64,000 nucleotides of DNA, taken from NCBI RefSeq assembly GCF_900095735.1, contig NZ_FNLO01000006.1, forward strand, positions 62,001 through 126,000. Direction: 5' to 3'. Both the position numbers and the translations under genes were made by a program. This stretch comes from Chitinasiproducens palmae. Its GTDB lineage: Bacteria; Pseudomonadota; Gammaproteobacteria; Burkholderiales; Burkholderiaceae. The notes under the pieces were generated by a model that had not been told where the DNA came from, did not search any database, and saw nothing but the letters and a program-made list of their open reading frames with translations. Of the stretch, positions 1 through 7,315 are shown in pieces. How positions within the stretch are numbered: the first letter of the stretch is position 1; each line of letters starts with the position of its first letter.

Positions 1-1003
1 TGGCCACGTCGACGCCCATCAGCTTGAGCTTCGTGCTCATGTCGGCACCGGCGAAATGCATGGCGTCGGCGGCGAGGCCTGCGGCGATGCGCAACGTGGC
101 GGCCGCGACCCGCGCCATCTGATAACCGGGCGCGACCAGGCCGTACGTCTGGCCCCGCCACGCGGCGCACTCGCCGATCGCGAGGATATCGGGATCGCTG
201 GTCGTGCAAGCGTCGTCGATCGCCACGCCGCCGCGTGGCCCGAGCGCGAGGCCTGCGGCTCGCGCCAGTTCGTCACGAGCGCGAATGCCCGCGGAGAAGA
301 CGATCATGTCGGTCTCCAGCACACTGCCGTCGCTGAAGCACATGCGGTGCAGCGCATCGGCACCCGGCTCGATCGACGTCGTGTTCTTGCCGGTATGAAC
401 CTGCACCCCCAGCGCGGCGATCTGTTCGGCGAGCAGCGTCGCGCCGTCGGCGTCGACCTGCACCGCCATCAGACGGGGGGCGAACTCGACCACGTGCGTC
501 TCCAGCCCCATGTCGCGCAGCGCCTTTGCGCATTCGAGGCCGAGCAGACCGCCGCCGACGACCACGCCCGAACGGGCCGTCGCGCCGTGCGCCTGCATGG
601 CGAGCAGATCGTCGACGGTGCGATAAGTGAAGCATCCGGGCCGCTCGCGGCCAGGCACCGGTGGCACGAACGGGTAGGACCCGGTGGCCAGTACCAGCTT
701 GTTGTAAGGCACCACGCTGCCGTCGGCCAGGGTGACCGCATGGGCGGCACGGTCGATCATCGCCGCGCGGGCGGCCAGCCGCAACGAGATGTTTGCCGTC
801 TCGAAGAAGCCCGGCGTTACTAGGGACAGTTCGTCCACCGACGTGCCCGAGAAGAACGACGAGAGATGCACGCGATCGTAGGCCGGTCGCGGCTCCTCGC
901 ACAGCACGGTGACGTCGAGCGCGTCCGCCGGGTCCGCCGCAGCGGCGAGCGTTTCGAGAAAGCGATGGCCTACCATGCCATTGCCGATGACAACGATCTT
1001 CAT
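1..1003 (-). CDS. nirB: Nitrite reductase large subunit NirB, N-terminal part (cut by window edge)
   Basis: Translating leftward from the ATG at 1003-1001 gives MKIVVIGNGMVGHRFLETL, the typical NirB opening with an FAD-binding GNGMVG motif. It continues through a pyridine nucleotide-disulfide oxidoreductase fold with a second Rossmann motif, VVVGGGLLGLECAKALRDMG, for NAD(P)H. About 334 residues are present; the siroheme and Fe-S part of this roughly 800-residue family lies outside the window. NirB is the cytoplasmic assimilatory NAD(P)H nitrite reductase that makes ammonium. A GGAG Shine-Dalgarno sequence precedes the start. It lies 101 bp downstream of the nitrate transporter on the same strand, so the two are probably co-transcribed. 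A stand-alone FAD oxidoreductase cannot be strictly excluded without the missing C-terminus. Confidence 0.85.
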   Translation of the reverse strand, partial: MKIVVIGNGMVGHRFLETLAAAADPADALDVTVLCEEPRPAYDRVHLSSFFSGTSVDELSLVTPGFFETANISLRLAARAAMIDRAAHAVTLADGSVVPYNKLVLATGSYPFVPPVPGRERPGCFTYRTVDDLLAMQAHGATARSGVVVGGGLLGLECAKALRDMGLETHVVEFAPRLMAVQVDADGATLLAEQIAALGVQVHTGKNTTSIEPGADALHRMCFSDGSVLETDMIVFSAGIRARDELARAAGLALGPRGGVAIDDACTTSDPDILAIGECAAWRGQTYGLVAPGYQMARVAAATLRIAAGLAADAMHFAGADMSTKLKLMGVDVA

Positions 1004-1104
1004 GATTTGCTCCGGTGGACGGCAACGCGTATCGCGGCACGCCGTACATGTGATTCGATGCTGGCGTGCGGGCCGCGCAGCGTGCCGCTTCCTGGCATGC
1101 CGGG

Positions 1105-2487
1105 TCAGTGGCCGGCGCCCAGCGCCAGCACCTCATCGCGCAACGCCGCTTCGCGCGCCGCGTGTTCGGCGCTGAACCGAACCGCCAGTGCACAGACGGC
1201 TGCGGCCAGCACGAACAGACCGAGCACGCTCAAGGTCTGGCCCAATTCGCCGATGCCCTTCATCAGGAAGCCCGCCGCCACCGCACCGACGTTGCCGCCG
1301 GCGCCGACGATGCCCGCCACGCCGCCCAGCGCCTTGCGGTCGATGAAAGGCACGAGCGCGTAGGTTGCACCGCAGGCCATGTGCGTGAAAAGACCGAAAA
1401 CGAGCATCGCCACCACCGCCGCAGCGACCCCCGGCGCATGGGCAAAGCCCAACAGGCCGAGGCCTTCGCCCGCGATCAGCGCAAACAGCAACGTCGCGCG
1501 GATGCCCAGGCCCCGGCGCGCGGCGAGACGATCCGACAGCAGCCCGCCAAGCGCGCGGGCGAACAGTGCGAGCAGTCCGAAGCTGCCCGCGACGATGCCG
1601 GCCGCCGTCAGCGACAGACGGTAGTGTTCGACGAAGTAGAGCGCCGCGACGTTGTGCATGAACACCTCGACGCCAAAGCAGGCGCCGTAGGTAACGAACA
1701 ACATCCACACGCGATAGTTGGCGCACGCCGCCACGAAGCTGCGCCAGCCTTCGCCGCCACGGCGCAACGGGCCACGCCCGTCGGCACCGCGCGCGTTGCC
1801 CCGACTGCCGCCGACTGGCCAGTTCCCGCGCGGGGTATCCGTCGTGAAGCGCCAATACAAGCCGGCCATCAACAGCATTGCCAGGCCGGGCAGCAACAGC
1901 GTGGCGCGCCATGCATGCGATGCGTCGACATCGAGCGCAATCAGTCCCGCCAGCAGCAACGGCACGAACATCTGCGCCGCGCCAGCGCCCGCGTTGCCCC
2001 AACCCGCGGTGGTTGCGTTCGCCGTACCGACGACATTCGGCGCGAACGAAACGGAGGTGTGATACTGCGTGATGACGAAGCTGGCGCCAACCGCGCCGAT
2101 GCCCAGCCGGCAGATCAGAAAGCTCTCGTAGCTGTGCGCGAACGCGGCACCCAGCACAGGCACTGCACCGAGCGCCAGCAGCGCGCAGTACACGCGCCGC
2201 GGGCCGTAACGGTCGCACAGCGGGCCGATCAGCAGTCGTACGACGATGGTGATCGCCACTGCGGCGATATTTATGTTGGCGATCTGCTCGGCGCTCAGCG
2301 CGAACTCGCGCTTCATCAATGGCATCAACGGCGCGCAGGCAAACCATGCGAAGAAGCACACGAAGAACGCGAGCCACGTCAGATGGAAGATCCGCATCGC
2401 AGGCGTTCGCAAGCTGAACAAGTCGATACGCGTCGCCTTGCCAGCGATTGCGTCGTCGCGTGCGGTCACTGTCGCTTTTTCGGCCAT
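1105..2487 (-). CDS. nasA: Nitrate/nitrite transporter, NNP family MFS
   Basis: A 460-residue MFS permease starting MAEKATVTARDD and preceded by GAGAGA. It has about 12 hydrophobic segments. The stretch near residues 145-175 reads TTAGWGNAGAGAAQMF, the nitrate signature of the NNP (NarK/NasA/NrtP) family. CDRYGPRRVY is the usual MFS loop 2-3 motif. It imports nitrate or nitrite across the inner membrane. The neighbours nirB, cobA, nasT and nasS all belong to nitrate assimilation, so an assimilatory uptake role is more likely than respiratory NarK exchange. Expression is probably set by the terminator and ANTAR hairpin in its leader. Confidence 0.88.
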   Translation of the reverse strand: MAEKATVTARDDAIAGKATRIDLFSLRTPAMRIFHLTWLAFFVCFFAWFACAPLMPLMKREFALSAEQIANINIAAVAITIVVRLLIGPLCDRYGPRRVYCALLALGAVPVLGAAFAHSYESFLICRLGIGAVGASFVITQYHTSVSFAPNVVGTANATTAGWGNAGAGAAQMFVPLLLAGLIALDVDASHAWRATLLLPGLAMLLMAGLYWRFTTDTPRGNWPVGGSRGNARGADGRGPLRRGGEGWRSFVAACANYRVWMLFVTYGACFGVEVFMHNVAALYFVEHYRLSLTAAGIVAGSFGLLALFARALGGLLSDRLAARRGLGIRATLLFALIAGEGLGLLGFAHAPGVAAAVVAMLVFGLFTHMACGATYALVPFIDRKALGGVAGIVGAGGNVGAVAAGFLMKGIGELGQTLSVLGLFVLAAAVCALAVRFSAEHAAREAALRDEVLALGAGH

Positions 2488-2503
2488 AGCTGTCTCTCAA
2501 ATG

Positions 2504-2551
2504 AAAAAGGCGTCCGCGGAATCGGTCGATGACCGTTCCGGGGACGCCTTT
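2504..2551 (-). terminator. Intrinsic terminator (attenuator) in the nasA leader
   Basis: Read on the minus strand, a stem of 10 bp, one G-G mismatch, 5 bp, one bulged base and 5 bp closes on a 3-base loop and ends in five U residues. It sits only 16 bases upstream of the nasA start codon, so it cannot be the terminator of another leftward gene. This is the position of the attenuator that NasR/NasT-type ANTAR proteins suppress in known nas leaders. The structure is seen directly; the attenuation role is inferred from nasT next door. Confidence 0.85.
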
Positions 2552-2584
2552 GTCCGGATACTGGGGGGTGCTTCGTTTGCGAAA

Positions 2585-2616
2585 ACCGCGCGACGTCGCC
2601 GTTGATGCCGCGCGGT
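2585..2616 (-). promoter_or_regulatory. ANTAR-type hexaloop hairpin, probable NasT binding site
   Basis: On the minus strand, 13-base arms (2604-2616 and 2585-2597) pair with one A-C mismatch and one G-U wobble around the loop AACGGC. A six-base loop with A at position 1 and G at position 4 is the recognition feature of ANTAR antiterminator RNAs. It lies 33 bases upstream of the terminator hairpin. ANTAR targets normally have two such hairpins; I found no convincing second one, so the element may be incomplete or degenerate. Confidence 0.6.
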
Positions 2617-3231
2617 CACCAAAGGCAAGCGGCATGCCATGCACCGCGGAACCGCCACGCGCCGCAGCCGGCGGCGATGTCATCGCCGGCCCGGCATGCC
2701 GCGCGTTGCCGTAGCGGCGGGCGAAAAGCGTCCGACGATGCGAAGGCTGCGTTTCGCGCTGCCGCTCACCGAGCCAACCCTGCACCCGCTCCGCAACGGA
2801 TCGCGAGGGGACGCACGCACCGTTGGCGCTCATCGTGTGATCGCGGCGGCATGTGCCTGCACACACGTGGTGCGCAAGAGCACTACGGCCGTGCAGACGA
2901 TTCGCGGGCGCACCGCCGAACTCATGGATCTGCGTCGTCGCGGCCGATGGTCCGCTTATTGCCTTGTCCCAACCATGGTCCGCAATGGCGCGGGCAGCAG
3001 CGCGCGGATGGCAACGGCCGCCACGGCCCGGCGTCGATAGCCACGACGGCTAACAGCGAAGCGGCAAAGCGGCAAAGCGGCAATGCGGCAATGCGGCGAA
3101 CAACGGCAGTATCGGCAGCAACGGACAACGGCGTCCACTCGCAGTAGAGCGAGCGGCCGCCGTTTTGTCTTTCATGAATCGATGCGCAGGCCGTCTTCGT
3201 GCCACTTTGCGTCACGCGGAATCACTTCACC
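2617..3231. other. Intergenic region between divergent nasA and cobA
   Basis: No convincing gene is seen. The region must hold the nasA promoter and the cobA-nasTS promoter. I searched by eye for a sigma-54 pattern (GG-N10-GC with its extended consensus) and found no good match. Apart from the octamer array at 3061-3100 it contains several GC-rich palindromes, for example GGCGATGACATCGCC within 2672-2688. Confidence 0.5.
3061..3100. repeat. Octamer tandem repeat, five copies
   Basis: Five head-to-tail copies of GCGGCAAA/GCGGCAAT, with GCGGCGAA as the last, fill exactly 40 bases. Copies 1-2 and 3-4 are identical pairs, as expected from slippage. It lies upstream of cobA; no function is evident. 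Confidence 0.9.
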
Positions 3232-3987
3232 ATGAGCAGCGGAAAAGTCACCCTTCTAAGTGCCGGACCCGGCGACGTCGACCTGTTGACGTTGCGCGCG
3301 GCGCGCGTGCTGGCCTGCGCCGACGTCGTGCTTCTCGACGATCTCGCCAATCCCGAGATCGCGACGCTGGCGCCATCGGCGCGCGTCCTGCGCGTCGGCA
3401 AGCGCGGTGGCTGCCGTTCCACGCCGCAGGCCTTCATCGAACGGTTGATGGTGCGCTACGCGCGCCGCGGACTTCACGTCGTCCGCGTGAAGGGCGGCGA
3501 TGCGCTGATGTTCGGACGGGCCGGCGAAGAACTCGCAGCGCTGCGCGACGCCGGCATCGCTACCGCGATCGTCAATGGCGTGTCGTCGGCCTTCGCGGCA
3601 GCCAATGCGCTGGGCATCTCCCTCACCCATCGCGCGCACTGCCAGGGAGTGACGTTCGTCACCGCGCATCTGCAGGATCACCGTGAGCCGGATTGGTCGG
3701 CGCTGGCTGCGACGCGCACCACCTTGGCGATCTACATGGGCATGAGCCGGCTGGACGCCCTGTGCGCAGCGCTGGGCGACGCGCTGGGACCGCATACGCC
3801 CGGCGCAGTGGTGCAACATGCCGGCGGCGCCAACGAGAGAAGCGTGGTCGCTCGGCTCGATCGGCTGGCGGATGCAGCGCACGCCGCGGGACTGGGCAGC
3901 CCCGCCATCATTCTGGTCGGACCTGCGATCGCCGAAGCGCGGAACGCGTCCGCGCGGCCCGAGGCGACGCTCGCGCGCGCCGCCTAG
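3232..3987 (+). CDS. cobA: Uroporphyrinogen-III C-methyltransferase (siroheme SUMT)
   Basis: A 251-residue protein that methylates uroporphyrinogen III at C2 and C7 with S-adenosylmethionine to give precorrin-2, the siroheme precursor. The N-terminal motif SAGPGDVDLLTLRAARVL is the family P-loop-like SAM motif, and VRVKGGDALMFGRAGEE corresponds to the second signature. The usual Pro after GGD is replaced by Ala, and VTFVTAH replaces VTFVTGH, so this is a diverged copy. Siroheme is the NirB cofactor, and the gene lies next to nasT/nasS, so it probably supplies siroheme for nitrite reduction. The start at 3232 fits the family best; an in-frame GTG at 3199 would add 11 residues. Confidence 0.88.
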   Translation: MSSGKVTLLSAGPGDVDLLTLRAARVLACADVVLLDDLANPEIATLAPSARVLRVGKRGGCRSTPQAFIERLMVRYARRGLHVVRVKGGDALMFGRAGEELAALRDAGIATAIVNGVSSAFAAANALGISLTHRAHCQGVTFVTAHLQDHREPDWSALAATRTTLAIYMGMSRLDALCAALGDALGPHTPGAVVQHAGGANERSVVARLDRLADAAHAAGLGSPAIILVGPAIAEARNASARPEATLARAA

Positions 3988-3999
3988 AACGTCGTCCTC

Positions 4000-4581
4000 A
4001 TGCTGCGCGTGCTGCTGGTCACCGACACCGACAAGCCAATCGGCGAATTGCGTCAGGCGCTCGCGCGCCTCGGCTACGACATGCTCGACGCGGTGGCCTC
4101 GCCCGCCGCCCTGCCCCGCGCGGTCGAGAGGCAGCGTCCCGACGTGATCATCATCGATGCCGAGTCGCCGTCGCGCGACACGCTCGAGCAACTGGCCGTG
4201 ATGAGCCGTGATGCGCCGCGTCCGGTCGTCATGTTCGGCGTCGAAAGCGATCAGCAATTCATCCGCGCAGCCGTCGGCGCGGGCGTCACCGCGTATTCGG
4301 TCGAGAGCCTTGCGCCGCACCGGCTCGCGCCCATTCTGGAGGTGGCCGTCGCCCGCTTTGCGCACGAGGCACAGTTGCGCAGGCGGCTCGAAGCGGTTGA
4401 GGCCGAGCTGGCCGACCGCAAGGCGATCGACCGAGCCAAACGCCTGCTGATCGATCAGGGCCTCACCGAACAGGCTGCGTACACGACATTGCGCCGCGCC
4501 GCGATGGACAGCGGTCAACGCATTGCAGAGGTGGCCCGCGCGATGGTGACGGCCAGCAATGGGCGCCACGGAGACCTATGA
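4000..4581 (+). CDS. nasT: NasT, ANTAR-domain antiterminator response regulator
   Basis: A 193-residue protein with an N-terminal receiver-like domain (about 1-120; PDVIIIDAESPS holds the acidic site) and a C-terminal ANTAR domain (about 135-190). The ANTAR part, LADRKAIDRAKRLLIDQGL followed by AAYTTLRRAAMDSGQRIAEVA, shows the family spacing of A, K, L and the LRRAAM helix. In the known NasS-NasT system NasT binds leader RNA and prevents termination once nitrate or nitrite releases it from NasS. It overlaps nasS by 4 bp (ATGA). The likely target is the hairpin at 2585-2616. Confidence 0.92.
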   Translation: MLRVLLVTDTDKPIGELRQALARLGYDMLDAVASPAALPRAVERQRPDVIIIDAESPSRDTLEQLAVMSRDAPRPVVMFGVESDQQFIRAAVGAGVTAYSVESLAPHRLAPILEVAVARFAHEAQLRRRLEAVEAELADRKAIDRAKRLLIDQGLTEQAAYTTLRRAAMDSGQRIAEVARAMVTASNGRHGDL

Positions 4582-5786
4582 CTGCACCGACATTACCTGC
4601 GCCCACGGGCGCGTCCGCCTCGCCGCATGCCGGCGCGCAACGCGTGCGCGTGGGTTTCGTCGCGCTCAGCGACGCCGCCCCGCTGGTCGCCGCGCACCGG
4701 TTGCAACTCGATGCACACCATGGCGTGGAGATCGTCCTCTGCCGACAGCCGTCATGGTCGGCGGTTCGCGACAAGCTGATGTCGGGCGAACTCGATGCCG
4801 CGCACATGCCCTACGGTCTGCCGTACGGCATGGAGCTGGGCATCGGCGGCCCGCAATGTGGCATGGCCGTACTGATGGTCCTCAACTGGAATGGCCAGGC
4901 GATCACGCTCGCGCCTGGGCTAGCCGACGCCTATCGCGCGTCGGGCGAGCTGCGCGGCGCGATGGCGGGACTCGGCCGCAAGCCGGTGTTCGCGCAGACC
5001 TTTCCGACCGGCACCCATGCGATGCTGCTGAACTACTGGCTGGCTGCGCACGGCATCGATCCGCTGGCTGAGGTCCGGTCGATCGTGATTCCGCCGCCGC
5101 AGATGGCTGCCGCGCTTGCCGCGCGTGAGCTGGACGGCTTTTGCGCCGGCGAACCATGGCACGCGGTGGCCGAAGCAGCCGGCGCCGGCCGGACGATCTT
5201 GCCGACCAGCGCGATCTGGCCCGATCATCCCGAAAAAGTGCTGGCCTGCCGCCGCGATTTCGCCGCGTTGTACCCCGACATCGCCGGTGCCTTGATCGGC
5301 ACGCTGCTCGAAGCATGCCGTTGGCTCGACAGTGCGCCGAACCGGCTGCGCGCCGCGCAATGGTTGGCCGCACCCACGTTGCTCGACGCGCCGCGCGAGC
5401 TGATTGCCGCACGGCTGCTCGACCGCTTCCCGGATGGCGCCATCGACGGCGCGGCGCCGCTGCGCTTTCACGCGGACGGCGCGGTCAACCTGCCGCGCGC
5501 GGAGGATGGCTTGTGGTTCATCACGCAATTCCGCCGCTGGGGCATGCATCCGAACCGGCAGGGGCCCGACGCGAGCGAAACGCGCGCGAAACAGGGCGGA
5601 GCCGATGCCGAGGACGCCGCCACCGCGGCCCGCGTGACCCATGCGGCGTTGTACCGAGACGCCGCGGCACGCGCCGGCGTCTCCTTGCCCGCCGATCCCG
5701 GGTACCGGCACGTCCTGTGTGACGGCACCGTCTGGCACGGTCAAGCCACGTCCGACTACCTCGCGGCCTTGTCCGTGCGGGCGTGA
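4578..5786 (+). CDS. nasS: NasS, nitrate/nitrite-sensing NrtA/CmpA-like protein
   Basis: A 402-residue protein of the NrtA/CmpA periplasmic binding fold, but without a signal peptide (the N-terminus MTAPTLPAPTGASA is not hydrophobic), so it is a cytoplasmic sensor. Family landmarks include VGFVALSDAAPLVAA, SWSAVRDKLMSGELDAAHMPYG and ELDGFCAGEPWH. NasS holds NasT inactive until nitrate or nitrite binds. Translational coupling with nasT fits a 1:1 complex. No nrtBC permease or ATPase genes are adjacent, which argues against an ABC transport role. Confidence 0.9.
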   Translation: MTAPTLPAPTGASASPHAGAQRVRVGFVALSDAAPLVAAHRLQLDAHHGVEIVLCRQPSWSAVRDKLMSGELDAAHMPYGLPYGMELGIGGPQCGMAVLMVLNWNGQAITLAPGLADAYRASGELRGAMAGLGRKPVFAQTFPTGTHAMLLNYWLAAHGIDPLAEVRSIVIPPPQMAAALAARELDGFCAGEPWHAVAEAAGAGRTILPTSAIWPDHPEKVLACRRDFAALYPDIAGALIGTLLEACRWLDSAPNRLRAAQWLAAPTLLDAPRELIAARLLDRFPDGAIDGAAPLRFHADGAVNLPRAEDGLWFITQFRRWGMHPNRQGPDASETRAKQGGADAEDAATAARVTHAALYRDAAARAGVSLPADPGYRHVLCDGTVWHGQATSDYLAALSVRA

Positions 5787-5880
5787 CCCCTGAAGCGCAG
5801 CTGCGTCGGGCGCCGGCGCACGCGAAAGCAACGCGACGTTCCGGCCAAGAGCGCCCGACGACGATGACGCCGCCGCGTGC

Positions 5881-6753
5881 CTAGCCGGCCGGCTGTCTGA
5901 AGACCAGGACCAGCCCTGCGAGAATCGCAAGCATGCCGGCGACCACCAGCACCGGCAGCACGTTGCCGAGCACTAGGTAATCCAAGATCACCGTGACAAC
6001 GGGCACCAGATAGAACAGGCTGGTGACGTTGACCAGATTGCCGCCGCGAATCAACCGATACAGCAGCAGTTGCGCGCCAACCGACACGACCAGGCCGAGA
6101 TACAGCACGGGAATCAGCAGGCCGGCGTCCAGTTCCACGCGAAACGGCTGCATGGGCAGGAAGCACAGGCACAGCACGAGCGATACCAGATACTGAAGCG
6201 GCAGCACTTCGGACGGCGCTTGCTGCACGCGCTTCTGCAGCATCGCGCCAAGCGTGGCGCTCACCAGCGCGCCGAGCGCGAAACCGATGCCGAGCCAGGA
6301 CAGCCGAGCCATCTCGAGGCTTTGCCAAACCACCAGCGCGAGACCGGTCAGCGACAACAGCAAGCCAAGCAGGCGCCATCGCGACACGCGTCGCTCGGTG
6401 ATCAGCAGCGTCAGCAGCGGCTGCACACCGAGCAGCGTCGCGAGCAGGCCGGGCGTCACGCCGTGCGCGATTGCCTGGAAATAGCAGACGGAATAGCAGC
6501 CGATCAGCAGCAGCCCGGCCGCCGCCACGTGCGAACGCGTGCCGCGCTTGGCCAGCCATCGTCGGCGCGGCAGCCCGATCAGCAACAACGCGAACAGCGC
6601 CACGCCGTAGCGGAGAATCAGCACCGCGAACACGGAGCCATGGTCAAGTGCCCAGCGGGTGAACACGGCGGCGCTGCCCCAAAGCAGCACGAAGAGCATC
6701 ATGGCGGCGGTCGCCGTCCATGAGGAGGAATGGGTCGTCATAGGGTGACTCAT
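5881..6753 (-). CDS. EamA/DMT-family transporter
   Basis: A 290-residue membrane protein with about ten hydrophobic segments. It has two EamA repeats, roughly residues 14-145 and 155-285, the RhaT/YdcZ-like drug/metabolite transporter architecture. LFVLLWGSAAVFTRWAL is a typical first helix. Substrate is unknown; family members export amino acids, nucleosides or drugs. It is convergent with nasS and looks like an independent gene. A second ATG four codons in (residue 5) is an alternative start; neither start has a clear Shine-Dalgarno sequence. Confidence 0.85.
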   Translation of the reverse strand: MSHPMTTHSSSWTATAAMMLFVLLWGSAAVFTRWALDHGSVFAVLILRYGVALFALLLIGLPRRRWLAKRGTRSHVAAAGLLLIGCYSVCYFQAIAHGVTPGLLATLLGVQPLLTLLITERRVSRWRLLGLLLSLTGLALVVWQSLEMARLSWLGIGFALGALVSATLGAMLQKRVQQAPSEVLPLQYLVSLVLCLCFLPMQPFRVELDAGLLIPVLYLGLVVSVGAQLLLYRLIRGGNLVNVTSLFYLVPVVTVILDYLVLGNVLPVLVVAGMLAILAGLVLVFRQPAG

Positions 6754-7315
6754 CTGTCGATTGAACGCACAGGCTCCGGCGCTTCGCTGACGACGTGCGT
6801 CGGCGAAGATCGCTCGCGACCAGAATGCCGAGCGCGAGAAGCCGGGAGCCGGAAGGGTCTAGGGCTGGATCAGCCCAGCGCGACTGCGCGCGGCGGATGA
6901 ACGCCGGCGAGTGCGACCGAGGCGACTGCGACGCAGGTGGCTGCGACGTCAGTCGGCGGTGCGACAGATGAGACCGGGGGCGGATCCGTCGCCCGCAATG
7001 CGCTGCGCGTCACGCGATGCGTGATCGAAGTCGCGAAGCAGGCAGGTGCCGACGAGTCCATTGAATCGGTCAGAAAGAGAGGGATGCGCACAGGCGTGAG
7101 TACCACGCCTGTGCGGCAGTCTAGCACGCCGAGACCAGCAGGCACACGATGCGATCGAGGCAACGATCCGATTTGGCGCGTCACGCCTGCGGGGCGCGTC
7201 ACGCCTGCGGGGCGTGTCCCGCCTGCGGCTCAGGCGCTGGCACGGCGCTGGCAGCGCTGACGAAGGCGGCACGCCAACGCGACCTGTCGAGACAGGCGGC
7301 GGCGTGCACCGGTCC
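6754..7315. other. Intergenic region with degenerate GC-rich repeats
   Basis: No supportable gene. Around 6905-6965 there are loosely repeated units ending in TGCGAC (GCGAGTGCGACC, GCGACTGCGACG, GTGGCTGCGACG, GCGGTGCGACAG). A clear 18-base array follows at 7176-7229. The promoter of the leftward EamA gene should lie near 6760-6850. Confidence 0.5.
7176..7229. repeat. 18-base tandem repeat, three copies
   Basis: Three consecutive units of GCGCGTCACGCCTGCGGG. The first two are identical and the third differs at three positions. It lies just downstream of the ppk stop codon on the far side, and no function is evident. Confidence 0.85.

Noticed and set aside
1066-2532. A 488-codon open frame antisense to the nitrate transporter
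   Set aside because: Third-position GC bias of the transporter keeps the opposite frame open. The product is Arg/Gln-rich and low-complexity, with no family features.
2581-2600. The U-run after the hexaloop hairpin as a second terminator
   Set aside because: Only four U residues follow and the stem carries a mismatch; the terminator at 2504-2551 is far stronger.
2801-2825. Second ANTAR hairpin with the loop-like sequence AACGGT
   Set aside because: The flanking bases pair only with a 7-base loop or a bulge, and it is about 200 bases from the other hairpin.
2617-3231. Sigma-54 promoter for nasA or cobA
   Set aside because: Looked for TGGCAC-N5-TTGC on both strands; the closest strings lack the GC element or the spacing.
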